Assembly: GCA_902622985.1 (NCBI GenBank) | Contig: CACNSH010000002.1 | Span: 232,962 to 296,961 of the forward strand | Reading direction: 5' to 3' | Source: an uncultured Pelagibacteraceae bacterium | GTDB lineage: Bacteria > Pseudomonadota > Alphaproteobacteria > Pelagibacterales > AG-422-B15 | Length of the DNA stretch: 64,000 nucleotides | Part shown: positions 52,232-60,280 of the stretch, in pieces | Layout: the number at the start of each line of letters is the position of its first letter | How positions within the stretch are numbered: position 1 is the stretch's first letter | Notes under the pieces: generated by a model | Seen by the model: only the letters and a program-made list of their open reading frames with translations | The model's database searches: none | Told to the model about the DNA's origin: nothing | Translations under genes and position numbers: made by a program

Positions 52232-52471
52232 CTATGATTTCTGATTAGATGATTTAAATCGATCTGAAATTGGACTAATTTTAGTTTTTCTTCCCCTTAC
52301 TCGCTTTCTCCACATTAAAAAAGAGGATCTTTTCATATTCTCTTTCATTAATTTAATAACTTCTTTCTCTTGTATTCCAAATTGTTTCCTAATATCAGCG
52401 AAAGTTGTTCTATCTTCCCAAGCCATTTCTATAACGCGATCGATGTCTGACTGCGATAGTTTATTACCCAT
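52232..52471 (-). CDS. DUF2805 / TIGR03643 family protein
   Basis: The 79-aa protein shows the family pattern: IDRVIEMAWEDRTTFADIRK, QFGIQEKEVIKLMK, then a basic tail with WRKRVRGRKTK. It has a helix-turn-helix-like region and is highly basic at the end, so nucleic-acid binding is plausible, but no function is established for the family. It is 1 nt from the methyltransferase gene before it and 2 nt from the rhodanese after it. Confidence 0.85.
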   Translation of the reverse strand: MGNKLSQSDIDRVIEMAWEDRTTFADIRKQFGIQEKEVIKLMKENMKRSSFLMWRKRVRGRKTKISPISDRFKSSNQKS

Positions 52472-52472
52472 T

Positions 52473-53261
52473 TTAGGTTGAAATTTTTACAGCTTGAAAA
52501 TTACCGGGGCGATGTTCCCCTTTTTCCACAACGCCAAGAAGTTTTTCCCAAATTTCCAGTGCACCGTCTGCCTCTTCTTTTCCTATTAGATTTACAACAT
52601 CATCATAAAGTGGCCCTTTTATATCTGATATCTCTGACTTAACTTTTTCGAGATACCATTTATTACGATCATTTAGTGAGAGGACTTTAAATCCTGTTTC
52701 TTTTAAAAGACCTCCATACTTTTCTAAAGAGCACATAAACATATCGAGGCCTTCTGCGGCAATATATTCTTTCATCTGCTCTGATGGTTCGTTGTCATCA
52801 TTTCTCATCCAATCTCCAACTGCAAGAATACCATCGTCAGCTAAGATCTCGTTTATCTCTATGAGCAATTTTTTTTTATCGATAATATGTAAAAATGCTT
52901 CTTTACTAAATACTGCCTCAAAACTTTTATCTTCAAATTTATATTCACCTGGCTTCGTACAAATAAATTTTGCTTTATCAGATAAATTTTTCTTTAACGC
53001 TAAATTATTTGCTGTTTCAATTACTAACGGTTCTGGATCTATTCCAATAACTTCCTTTGCACCATATTTTTCAATCATATGAAAAACTGCACCGCCCGTT
53101 CCACATCCAATATCTAGAACTTTTTTATTTTTTAGATTTAATCCTTTTAAAATCTGATCAATTTCTTCTGTCCCACCTGGTGATAGAAAACCCTCACCCC
53201 AGACAGTTTTGAGCATATTTAGTTGTTTGGGGCCGTAATGTCCTTCATCTGTTAAGCTCAT
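52473..53261 (-). CDS. SAM-dependent N-methyltransferase (phosphoethanolamine/glycine-type)
   Basis: The 262-aa class I methyltransferase has VWGEGFLSPGGTEE just before the fold (resembling FGEGFVSTGG of phosphoethanolamine methyltransferases), SAM motif I VLDIGCGTGG at 48-57, IGIDPE, FSKEAFLHI, and a C-terminal LEIWEKLLGVVEKGEHRPGNFQAVK close to the end of plant PEAMT. This supports methylation of an amine such as phosphoethanolamine, or sarcosine/dimethylglycine, on the way to choline or betaine. Substrate assignment is inference. A ribosome binding site is not obvious. Confidence 0.75.
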   Translation of the reverse strand: MSLTDEGHYGPKQLNMLKTVWGEGFLSPGGTEEIDQILKGLNLKNKKVLDIGCGTGGAVFHMIEKYGAKEVIGIDPEPLVIETANNLALKKNLSDKAKFICTKPGEYKFEDKSFEAVFSKEAFLHIIDKKKLLIEINEILADDGILAVGDWMRNDDNEPSEQMKEYIAAEGLDMFMCSLEKYGGLLKETGFKVLSLNDRNKWYLEKVKSEISDIKGPLYDDVVNLIGKEEADGALEIWEKLLGVVEKGEHRPGNFQAVKIST

Positions 53262-53368
53262 ATTATTAATGATATGTTTTAGATGATCTAATTGTTTTGT
53301 TTAAGTCAATTAAACTTAAATTACATTTTCTTTTGATGACTAGCTTAATTACAGGTGGAAGCAAATTT

Positions 53369-53500
53369 TTAAACTTTACTCGCCTTACTAAAATATCTTG
53401 CTGCTTCATCATATGATCTATTTGCGTAAAATTTGGAAATACACAAAAGTGTTAAGTGCAAAGGTATGCCAAATAACAGCTCTGGTAAATCTAAATGCAT
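53369..53500 (-). CDS. Possible 43-aa small protein
   Basis: An ATG reading frame at 53500 encodes a hydrophobic first half (LLFGIPLHLTLLCI) and a polar second half with YANRSYDEAARYFSKASK. It fills the 261-nt spacer between the ABM gene and the methyltransferase gene on the same strand. No good ribosome binding site was found (only AGG about 14 nt upstream). It could be a real membrane peptide, a gene remnant or chance. The rest of the spacer shows nothing. Confidence 0.3.
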   Translation of the reverse strand: MHLDLPELLFGIPLHLTLLCISKFYANRSYDEAARYFSKASKV

Positions 53501-53522
53501 AGAAAGATTTTAACCTGATTTA

Positions 53523-53816
53523 TCAGCTATAATCAAGAACAACCGTTCCTGAAACAGGATCAGTTACGCCTAATTCAGGAGATAATTCCTCTAGTAAGTG
53601 TCTAACTTTATCCAAATTTCCAATCATATTTTCTCTTTGAGCGGCTATAGCTTCCTCAGATTCCCAAATTCCAATAAAACAATATGTACGGTCTCCTGTT
53701 TTAAAAAGACGACTCATTTTCTGACCCGGTAAATTTTCAAAACTTTTGTTTATTTCTAAGTATTCTTCTTCACAACCTTCTTTAACTTTAAACCTCACGG
53801 CATTACAAAATTCCAT
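53523..53816 (-). CDS. Antibiotic biosynthesis monooxygenase (ABM) domain protein
   Basis: The 97-aa protein has the dimeric ferredoxin-like ABM pattern: AVRFKVKEGCEEEYLEINKSF, then YCFIGIWESEEAIAAQRENM and VRHLLEELSPEL. Such proteins include quinol monooxygenases, heme-degrading enzymes and stress proteins, so a specific reaction cannot be assigned. A ribosome binding site (AGGAGA) precedes the ATG. It follows the propeller-like gene by 78 nt. Confidence 0.8.
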   Translation of the reverse strand: MEFCNAVRFKVKEGCEEEYLEINKSFENLPGQKMSRLFKTGDRTYCFIGIWESEEAIAAQRENMIGNLDKVRHLLEELSPELGVTDPVSGTVVLDYS

Positions 53817-53894
53817 ATTTTGTCTCCTATATTTTGTTTTTTACAAATTCTAATTAAAATACTTACCTTTTAAAGAATAAATATTAGTTCAAAT

Positions 53895-55217
53895 TTACTT
53901 CCAGGATACTCGTGCAAAGGTTCTTGTTGAGCAATAAAAAATATCATTCTTTAAGCCAGGTGTTAAAAACATGCCATTGGCAAGAGGTGAATTAAGTGCA
54001 ACCTTTGAGAGTATTTCTCCACTAGCTAGGTCTATTACCACTAAGTGATCGTCATTATTTTCGAAACTATTAATTACTAGCTCTTTGCTTTCAGGAAACA
54101 CAACCGGTTGCATTGTTGGTCTAAGACTATCAATCTTCCATGATATTTTTAACGAGTTGTTTGATGTATCAACACCCGCTATGCCACCATTTATACTATC
54201 CCAGCATACACAGATATTGCATTCGGGAATATTTACGGGTGGTGCAATAATACCCCCTCCATGATGTTCAAATGGCTCGATATATTCAAATTGTTCGGAC
54301 ATTAAATCAAATCTATAAAGCCTTTGCTTACATGACCAAGGAGCAGGACGTCTCCAACTTAATTCTTTTGGTGCAGTTCTAAATCTACCATTTGGATGAG
54401 TTGAATAAATCGCTCTTAATGAATCGATATCTCCGTTATTCATCAGCCAGAGTGATCCATCTGATATACAGCCATCCCATGATAATCCTTGATCATCATT
54501 TGATTTTCTATAAGTAGGTGACCAGTCTGAAGTAACTTCTAGATCGTTAGGCAGAACTTTTATTTTCCATATTTTTTCGATACCAGGAATAAAAATAAAC
54601 TCACCATCTTCTGTTTTGTCTGAGGCAATCCTGCCCATAGATCCTTCAGGCAATTGCAGGGGTTCATGTAAAACATCTAGATTTTGATCTAATCTTGTAA
54701 TTGTGGAACATCCTTGACCTTCTAAACGAAGATCTTTAGTGACGATTGTTCCATCTGATAATACTAGTAAACCGTTATGCGCCTGATCAATGGGTAATTT
54801 TGACTCTTTAATTACTTCACATTCTTTTGAAATACTATGCATATAGTTTCCATTAACCTTGATGATATTGCCATTTTGATGTGCTGCGATAGCACCACAC
54901 CAGACGTGATCACCGCATGGTAATTTTGGTGTTTCCCCTAATATTTCCAAAGATTCAGGTTCAATTTTTTGAAGCCATCCAAATGGTTCTGGACCAGTAA
55001 AGCTTGGCATCGTACCGCCTAAAAAAATTTCATTATTATCGCGATAAATTGTCATAACATTCCAGCGTTCATTTCGTATGCTTTGTACAACAGCTTTTTT
55101 TTCACAAGCGTTCAATGATCCTTTGGTTGCCTTTTGGCGTCGATTTCCACCACATTCAACAGGCCAATGAGATTTATAGTATCCCCCAAGTATGGATGAT
55201 CTGTCTTGAGCGGTCAT
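53895..55217 (-). CDS. Unrecognised 440-aa protein, probably a beta-propeller
   Basis: I do not recognise the family. The sequence has repeated short strand-turn patterns of the type seen in PQQ/SMP-30-like propellers: CGAIAAHQNGNIIKVNG, LLVLSDGTIVTKDL, WDGCISDGSLWLMNNGD, VVIDLASGEILSKVAL. It is rich in Trp, Gly and Cys (PVECGG, VWCG, WSCKQ, CNICVCW), with no signal peptide, so it is probably cytosolic. The ATG overlaps the GST stop as TAATG, so the two products are made together. An enzyme acting on the same compound as the GST and transporter is a reasonable guess. Confidence 0.75.
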   Translation of the reverse strand: MTAQDRSSILGGYYKSHWPVECGGNRRQKATKGSLNACEKKAVVQSIRNERWNVMTIYRDNNEIFLGGTMPSFTGPEPFGWLQKIEPESLEILGETPKLPCGDHVWCGAIAAHQNGNIIKVNGNYMHSISKECEVIKESKLPIDQAHNGLLVLSDGTIVTKDLRLEGQGCSTITRLDQNLDVLHEPLQLPEGSMGRIASDKTEDGEFIFIPGIEKIWKIKVLPNDLEVTSDWSPTYRKSNDDQGLSWDGCISDGSLWLMNNGDIDSLRAIYSTHPNGRFRTAPKELSWRRPAPWSCKQRLYRFDLMSEQFEYIEPFEHHGGGIIAPPVNIPECNICVCWDSINGGIAGVDTSNNSLKISWKIDSLRPTMQPVVFPESKELVINSFENNDDHLVVIDLASGEILSKVALNSPLANGMFLTPGLKNDIFYCSTRTFARVSWK

Positions 55218-56071
55218 TATTTTGAAAGCAGAGCTTTAATTGACTTTCCACTTAAAGATGTTGATGTCTTAGCGTAAAGCCTAATTAGCTTTAGAGGTAA
55301 CGGATCATTAACCTCTTTAAAAAATTCTTTTCGAGAATAAAGGTCAAGAAACCATGCAGCTATTTTTGGATAGCGGTCTTTAAATGGAAATCCTGAGACA
55401 TAAAGCCTGTATGTATAAATAAACCAAGCTAGATCAAGCATTGAAAGATCACTACCCATTAAGTATTTTTTCTTATTTAACAGTAATTCGTATTTATCAT
55501 AACATTTACAAAAATTATTGAGTGAATTTCTAACCGCTTCATCAGTTATTCCATTTTCACTAAATGACTTATAAAACTTTACTTCTTTTAATTTGAGATA
55601 GTCCAACTCACTATTAGATGATTTATATTTCTCAAAGGCATCTAATTTATTAGGGTCTTTTTTGCCGAGTCCACCAAACATATATCGATAAGCGATATTT
55701 CTGATATCCTCATGCAAATCATCTTCTTCTTTTAGTAAAGTATCAATTTCTGTTGTATCAAAGTCAGGAACAAGTGGATTTTCAGGAAATTTATTCTCGA
55801 GATACATGAGAATATCATTGCTCTCAATTTCTACACGACCATCATCCACGAGAACAGGAACCAGGCCTTTAGGATTGATGCCTAGAAAGAATTCCGAATA
55901 GTTTTTTCCTGTAGCAAGATTAATGCTGTGAGGTGTCCATGAAATTTTTTTTAAGTTTAAATAGATCCTAAGTTTTTGCGAACATGATGAAGTTCTAAAA
56001 TGAAATAAATGCAAACCCTTCCAATTAAGTATTTCTCTAGATTTTATTTGATCGCTTGGAATTTGAACCAT
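55217..56071 (-). CDS. Glutathione S-transferase-like protein
   Basis: The 284-aa protein has a thioredoxin-fold GST N-domain: LFHFRTSSCSQKLRIYLNLK with Ser/Cys candidates at the active site, NPKGLVPVLVDDG with the cis-Pro, and IESNDILMYLENKFP for glutathione gamma-Glu contact. An all-helical C-domain (about 110-260) follows with a C-terminal extension. It is longer than a standard GST (about 210-230 aa). It is coupled by 1-nt overlaps to the 55-aa gene upstream and the propeller gene downstream. Confidence 0.82.
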   Translation of the reverse strand: MVQIPSDQIKSREILNWKGLHLFHFRTSSCSQKLRIYLNLKKISWTPHSINLATGKNYSEFFLGINPKGLVPVLVDDGRVEIESNDILMYLENKFPENPLVPDFDTTEIDTLLKEEDDLHEDIRNIAYRYMFGGLGKKDPNKLDAFEKYKSSNSELDYLKLKEVKFYKSFSENGITDEAVRNSLNNFCKCYDKYELLLNKKKYLMGSDLSMLDLAWFIYTYRLYVSGFPFKDRYPKIAAWFLDLYSRKEFFKEVNDPLPLKLIRLYAKTSTSLSGKSIKALLSK

Positions 56072-56238
56072 TATTTTCTTTCCTTATTGTTTTGTTTGGT
56101 AACAAGGTAAGCCAGTACAAGAATTACAACCGTACCTGTCATCATTGAAATATCTACTGACAGACCAAAGCTTAATAAAATAAAACCTATTAGGGCGCCT
56201 ACAAAAAAAACACCAAGGATCTGTAATACATTTTTCAT
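56071..56238 (-). CDS. 55-aa two-helix membrane protein
   Basis: A short gene not usually called by length-limited finders. ATG at 56238 lies 3 nt after the stop of the transporter gene, and its TAA overlaps the GST ATG as TAATG. The product has two hydrophobic segments (about 4-24, VLQILGVFFVGALIGFILL, and about 30-46) and a basic end, KQNNKERK. Position between two coupled genes makes chance unlikely. It may assist the transporter; no family recognised. Confidence 0.65.
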   Translation of the reverse strand: MKNVLQILGVFFVGALIGFILLSFGLSVDISMMTGTVVILVLAYLVTKQNNKERK

Positions 56239-56241
56239 TAA

Positions 56242-57846
56242 TTATTCATCCGTTTTTAGACTAGTTTTCTGAATGATTATAACAGAAATTGTTGGTACCA
56301 AAAGAGTGAGCAGAGTTACAACAATCAATAAAATACCTAGGTCAGAATAATCAGCAATTGAGAGTATCTCATTTGTTACCTTATCCTTGACTTCCCTCGT
56401 TACTTCGTAAATTTGATTGAGATACTTTGTAAGCAATGCACTTGCGGATAGAGCTAGATTGGTAAACGATGCGAATACAGCAAAAAATGTTGCCTTTAGA
56501 TGAGCTGGAGCATTTCTTGCAATCCACGCAAGAAGCGGAATCATTGAAACTTGTCCTAAGGGTGACTCTAAAGCTGTATTAAATATTGCAATAAATCGCG
56601 CATCCACGACATCATTTGTTAATGACGAAGTCCATTCATGAAATCCATAATACATACCAACACTTGGCAAAAATAATATTGCTCCAGCAATTGACAATAT
56701 CACTATAATTTTTGCCATTGAGTTATTGACCATAAAAGGTCTTAAAATAATGATACCAAGTAAAGTCAAACAGGAGGCAAGAAGAGAAAGCACAGAAAAG
56801 AATTGCTCATCAAATCCTAAATTATCAATCTCAAACCAGGTAAGGCCTGGGCCTGAGCCTGGCATTGCTCTGAAAACAAATATTATAATTGCAGTTCCTA
56901 AAATTGTGAGTCGCATCGACTCAGGAAGTTCACGCATTAATTTAGCCATCAGAAAAAATATAATACTTACTGATCCAATGAATACGATCTCTTGTGCATA
57001 CGGAAGATTAAATCCTCCCACGCTAAGTGTAAAAATTACAAAAACGAGAGAGCCTCCAAGTATCCACCAATCAACCTTAGTTGTTTCAATTTCGATTTGA
57101 TGATCTATTCCCAACTTTAAAAGTTGATCGTTTTTTTTCTTTTTTAAATAAATTGAAAGCAATACACCTAATACTGATATGATCGGGATGATCAACGCGA
57201 AGAGGTAAATATTCCCGTACAAAATTATTTTTTCTTGTTCTGTTTCAGCCTCAACGCTACTGAAAATAACAACATTGATTAATGCAACAATTACTGTACC
57301 ACCAATAATAGCAAATCTACCTAATGTCTGCATGGTGGTATGCATATTTTTTATTATATCAGGTGAGTATTGGTTTCCTCTAGGATCTATGTTTGGGACC
57401 GCTTCAACCGTCATTGCATCAGCAACAACGTCTTGAACCACATAACCTATCGGAGCTAAGAGAACGCTAATAACATACCAAGTTTCAACACTTAAGTACC
57501 TTACCATGAAGTCAGTATGAATAATAAGGCCAAACATGATAGCAAGACTTAAAGCGATAAGTGATGCGCCTACATAAACAAGATAATTTTTTCTTTCCCA
57601 GATAAGGTCAACTAAATGACCAAGTGGCATCTTTAATGCCCATGGAATTCCTGCCCAAAAACCAAGTCCTGCTAAAAAAGCAGCCGAAAGATTTAAATAA
57701 TCTTTTACAAAAAAGGTTCCAACGATTCCGGTTAAACCCGAAACACCAGCAGCAACATATATCATCAAAGGCGGTAGATAGCTTAATTTAAATTGCCTTC
57801 CTAAATCAATAAAAGTGCTATCTATGAACGCATAAAATTTACTCAT
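56242..57846 (-). CDS. MFS transporter, BT1 (folate-biopterin)-like
   Basis: The 534-aa protein has about 12-14 membrane segments. The N-terminal LPPLMIYVAAGVSGLTGIVG, WAGIPWALKMPLGHLVD and DVVADAMTVEAVP fit the BT1 branch of the major facilitator superfamily. The substrate cannot be predicted from this; BT1 members outside trypanosomes and plants are mostly uncharacterised. It is followed after 3 nt by the 55-aa membrane protein and preceded by the SRAP gene with a 16-nt gap. Confidence 0.8.
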   Translation of the reverse strand: MSKFYAFIDSTFIDLGRQFKLSYLPPLMIYVAAGVSGLTGIVGTFFVKDYLNLSAAFLAGLGFWAGIPWALKMPLGHLVDLIWERKNYLVYVGASLIALSLAIMFGLIIHTDFMVRYLSVETWYVISVLLAPIGYVVQDVVADAMTVEAVPNIDPRGNQYSPDIIKNMHTTMQTLGRFAIIGGTVIVALINVVIFSSVEAETEQEKIILYGNIYLFALIIPIISVLGVLLSIYLKKKKNDQLLKLGIDHQIEIETTKVDWWILGGSLVFVIFTLSVGGFNLPYAQEIVFIGSVSIIFFLMAKLMRELPESMRLTILGTAIIIFVFRAMPGSGPGLTWFEIDNLGFDEQFFSVLSLLASCLTLLGIIILRPFMVNNSMAKIIVILSIAGAILFLPSVGMYYGFHEWTSSLTNDVVDARFIAIFNTALESPLGQVSMIPLLAWIARNAPAHLKATFFAVFASFTNLALSASALLTKYLNQIYEVTREVKDKVTNEILSIADYSDLGILLIVVTLLTLLVPTISVIIIQKTSLKTDE

Positions 57847-57862
57847 TTTGTAATTATATAGA

Positions 57863-58423
57863 TTAAGGTTTTTCTAACAACACAGGGTTATCGTTACGAG
57901 GACTATTAACATTTTTTGAGACTTCATAGACTTGAACTTGATCGTCTTTTTTTCTTTCAATTTCATGCTTTCCTTCTATCCATTCAGTTGTTTGAGACTC
58001 ATCTAGAAGCAAAGGTTGTCTATGATGTACATGAGAAACAGTTTCACTTGACTGGCAAGTTACAACCGCACATCCACTATTCAAATTATAAATACCAGCA
58101 AAAAACAGTAATTCATTTTCAATATAATGGAAAAAAGGTGTTTTAGAGTTGTTTTGCCTTTGCCATTCATACCACCCATTTGCAAGAAAAACACATCTAA
58201 GTGATCCCTTAAAAGAAGGCTTTTCTAATAATGTTTCGTGACGACAATTAATCAAGTTCATATCATCTTTCCATTTTGGTGAATATGACCATTTCATAAA
58301 AATGGGATCTGGTTTTATAACCAATACATTTTGTGACGGAGCTATGTTATATGAGGGTGATAGTTCAACATTAAATTTTTCTTTAATAACTTTTTTGTCG
58401 GAGAGAACGAAACGCCCACACAT
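57863..58423 (-). CDS. SRAP-domain DNA-protein crosslink repair protein (YedK/HMCES family)
   Basis: SRAP proteins form a stable thiazolidine crosslink with abasic sites in single-stranded DNA. The 186-aa protein keeps the required C2 (MCGRF), N27 (SYNIAPSQ), E86 (NGWYEW) and the H-x-R-x-P His near 133 (HHRQPLLL, where RMP is usual). It is shorter than E. coli YedK (222 aa). It is 2 nt from the TPR gene before it; association with metabolic neighbours is probably only packing. Confidence 0.92.
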   Translation of the reverse strand: MCGRFVLSDKKVIKEKFNVELSPSYNIAPSQNVLVIKPDPIFMKWSYSPKWKDDMNLINCRHETLLEKPSFKGSLRCVFLANGWYEWQRQNNSKTPFFHYIENELLFFAGIYNLNSGCAVVTCQSSETVSHVHHRQPLLLDESQTTEWIEGKHEIERKKDDQVQVYEVSKNVNSPRNDNPVLLEKP

Positions 58424-58425
58424 AA

Positions 58426-58971
58426 TTAAACAATAAGTTCGTTAATTAATTTGAGTCGGTCTTGAGATTTTTTACTTGTTGGGATAATTTCGAGAATTCT
58501 TTTATACGTTGCTGCAGCTCCCAAAAGATCATCCTGAATTAAATAGATTTCCGCAAGTCCATCAAGTGCTCCGAAATGTCTTGGTTCTAGTTCAAGAGTT
58601 TTTTGGATATCAGAAATTGAAGCCTCTAAATCACCTTTTAAAAAGAGAACAGTAGCTCTTTTGTTCCAACCTTCTGCAAAATCAGGTTTAAGATCAATAA
58701 CCTGCGTAAACAAAGTTATTGCTTCTTCTAAACTTCCACGATCCATCATATTGTTACCTTCGTCAAATATTTCTTGGGCTTCAACATTTTCTGCAATTGA
58801 CCATATATCCCAGATGTCAGCTAAGATAGTGCTGGCTTGCATATTGTCATTGCTTAAAAATAACTCATCAAACAAACTGTTCAGTCGACTGTCTTTTTGG
58901 TCTGCAAAAACAAAAGATGAATGAAAAAGTACCAGTATTAAAATAATTTTTTTCAATCCAGATCTTTCCAA
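58426..58971 (-). CDS. Exported TPR-repeat protein
   Basis: The protein begins MERSGLKKIILILVLFHSSFVFADQ, a signal peptide cleaved near FADQ, followed by three TPR units (about 65-170), for example ITLFTQVIDLKPDFAEGWNK and AISDIQKTLELEPRHFGALD. The start at 58971 overlaps the OYE stop by 19 nt. A TTG at 58956 overlapping the same stop as TTGA would give a more usual basic N-terminus, LKKIIL. TPRs mediate protein contacts; no partner is evident. Confidence 0.82.
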   Translation of the reverse strand: MERSGLKKIILILVLFHSSFVFADQKDSRLNSLFDELFLSNDNMQASTILADIWDIWSIAENVEAQEIFDEGNNMMDRGSLEEAITLFTQVIDLKPDFAEGWNKRATVLFLKGDLEASISDIQKTLELEPRHFGALDGLAEIYLIQDDLLGAAATYKRILEIIPTSKKSQDRLKLINELIV

Positions 58972-60278
58972 TAGGCTTTATATTTTTTGCTGTTAGCGGA
59001 ATCGTCTCTGAAGTGATCAAGAAATGCCTTAAAAAGTCCTAGCTTTGTATCAACTTCATTGCCGTCAGCGATTTTTAGTATTTGTCGATAACACCAATAA
59101 ACTTGAGCAGCTTTATTATTAGAACGCATAAGTGATATCGGGCTGTTTAAGCCAAGGATCCACGGACCAAATTCCAACATATTTTCATATAGAGTTGCTG
59201 ATTTTTTTTCACCACTTATTAATTTATTTACAATGTCCGGCTCAGAGCAAAGTGGTCTTCCCAAACCAATTACATCACAAGCTCCGCTTTGAAGGGCATG
59301 TTTCATCCCCTCGGTAGAACAAAATCCCCCAGTTACCGCCAAAGGAATTGATATAACTTCTTTTATTGCTTCAGCGTATTTCAAGAAATAAGCTTCTCTT
59401 ACTATCGTACTACGCTGGGGTTTTATTGTTTTTGCTTTCTTTAAGTTAAATGAATCCATTTCCAATGCAGTAAAATTTTCATAAGTTCCACCTGAAATCT
59501 CAAGTAAATCTAATGATGTATTATTTAATATTTTGGCAACTTCAATACTTTCTTCGTGAGAAAATCCGCCTTTTTGAAAATCACTTGAATTAAGTTTTAC
59601 TGAAATAGGAAAATTACTTCCAACTTTATCTCGGATCGCTTCAATTGTTGTAATTAGTAATCTTGATCGATTTTCAATGCTGCCTCCCCACTCATCAGTT
59701 CGTTGATTAACATTTGGTGATAAGAATTCTGAAAGAAGATAGCCGTGTGCTGAATGCAGTTGAACGCCAGTAAACCCTGTTTGCTTTGCAACCTCAGCAG
59801 CATTTACAAATTGATCAATTATATTCAAGATTTCAGATTGGCTGAGCTCTTTTGGCACTCCAAACTTTAGAACTCCTCCCAATGTAGGTAAAGGTTGAAC
59901 TGAGGGCGCCCTGCTCTCTTTGTTAATACTAAAAGGAGTCTGTCTGCCAGCATGACTTAATTGCATCCATAGGTGAGTATTATTTTGCGTTCCAGCTTTT
60001 GACCAGTCGGCTAAAGCAGCTAAACTTTCATTAGACTGTTTTCCTTCTATTACAACATTACCGGCTCGTTCAATATATCGATGATCAACTTGAATATTAC
60101 CTGTAACAGAAATTCCTATTCCGCCTTTAGCCCATCTTTCATAGAGATTATTATGTCTTTTATTTGCTGTCGCATCACTATTTGCTAAACCCTCAGTCAT
60201 TGCTGATTTAAGAAATCTATTTTTAATTTCAGCGCCACAAGGTAGTATCAACTGTTCATTTATCATAACTTTTAACAA
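58953..60278 (-). CDS. NADH:flavin oxidoreductase (old yellow enzyme family)
   Basis: The 441-aa FMN TIM-barrel protein has LPCGAEIKNRFLKSAMTEG at the N-terminus, LWMQLSHAGRQ, the substrate-binding HSAHGYLLSEFLSPNVNQRTD stretch, RSRL, VTGGFCS and IGLGRPLCSEPD. It lacks the C-terminal 4Fe-4S/FAD half of dienoyl-CoA reductases, so it is a single-domain ene-reductase type. The C-terminal 60 residues form an extension (CYRQILKIADG). It sits 2 nt from the hydrolase gene. Substrate unknown, commonly alpha,beta-unsaturated carbonyls. Confidence 0.9.
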   Translation of the reverse strand: MLKVMINEQLILPCGAEIKNRFLKSAMTEGLANSDATANKRHNNLYERWAKGGIGISVTGNIQVDHRYIERAGNVVIEGKQSNESLAALADWSKAGTQNNTHLWMQLSHAGRQTPFSINKESRAPSVQPLPTLGGVLKFGVPKELSQSEILNIIDQFVNAAEVAKQTGFTGVQLHSAHGYLLSEFLSPNVNQRTDEWGGSIENRSRLLITTIEAIRDKVGSNFPISVKLNSSDFQKGGFSHEESIEVAKILNNTSLDLLEISGGTYENFTALEMDSFNLKKAKTIKPQRSTIVREAYFLKYAEAIKEVISIPLAVTGGFCSTEGMKHALQSGACDVIGLGRPLCSEPDIVNKLISGEKKSATLYENMLEFGPWILGLNSPISLMRSNNKAAQVYWCYRQILKIADGNEVDTKLGLFKAFLDHFRDDSANSKKYKAYWKDLD

Positions 60279-60280
60279 AT

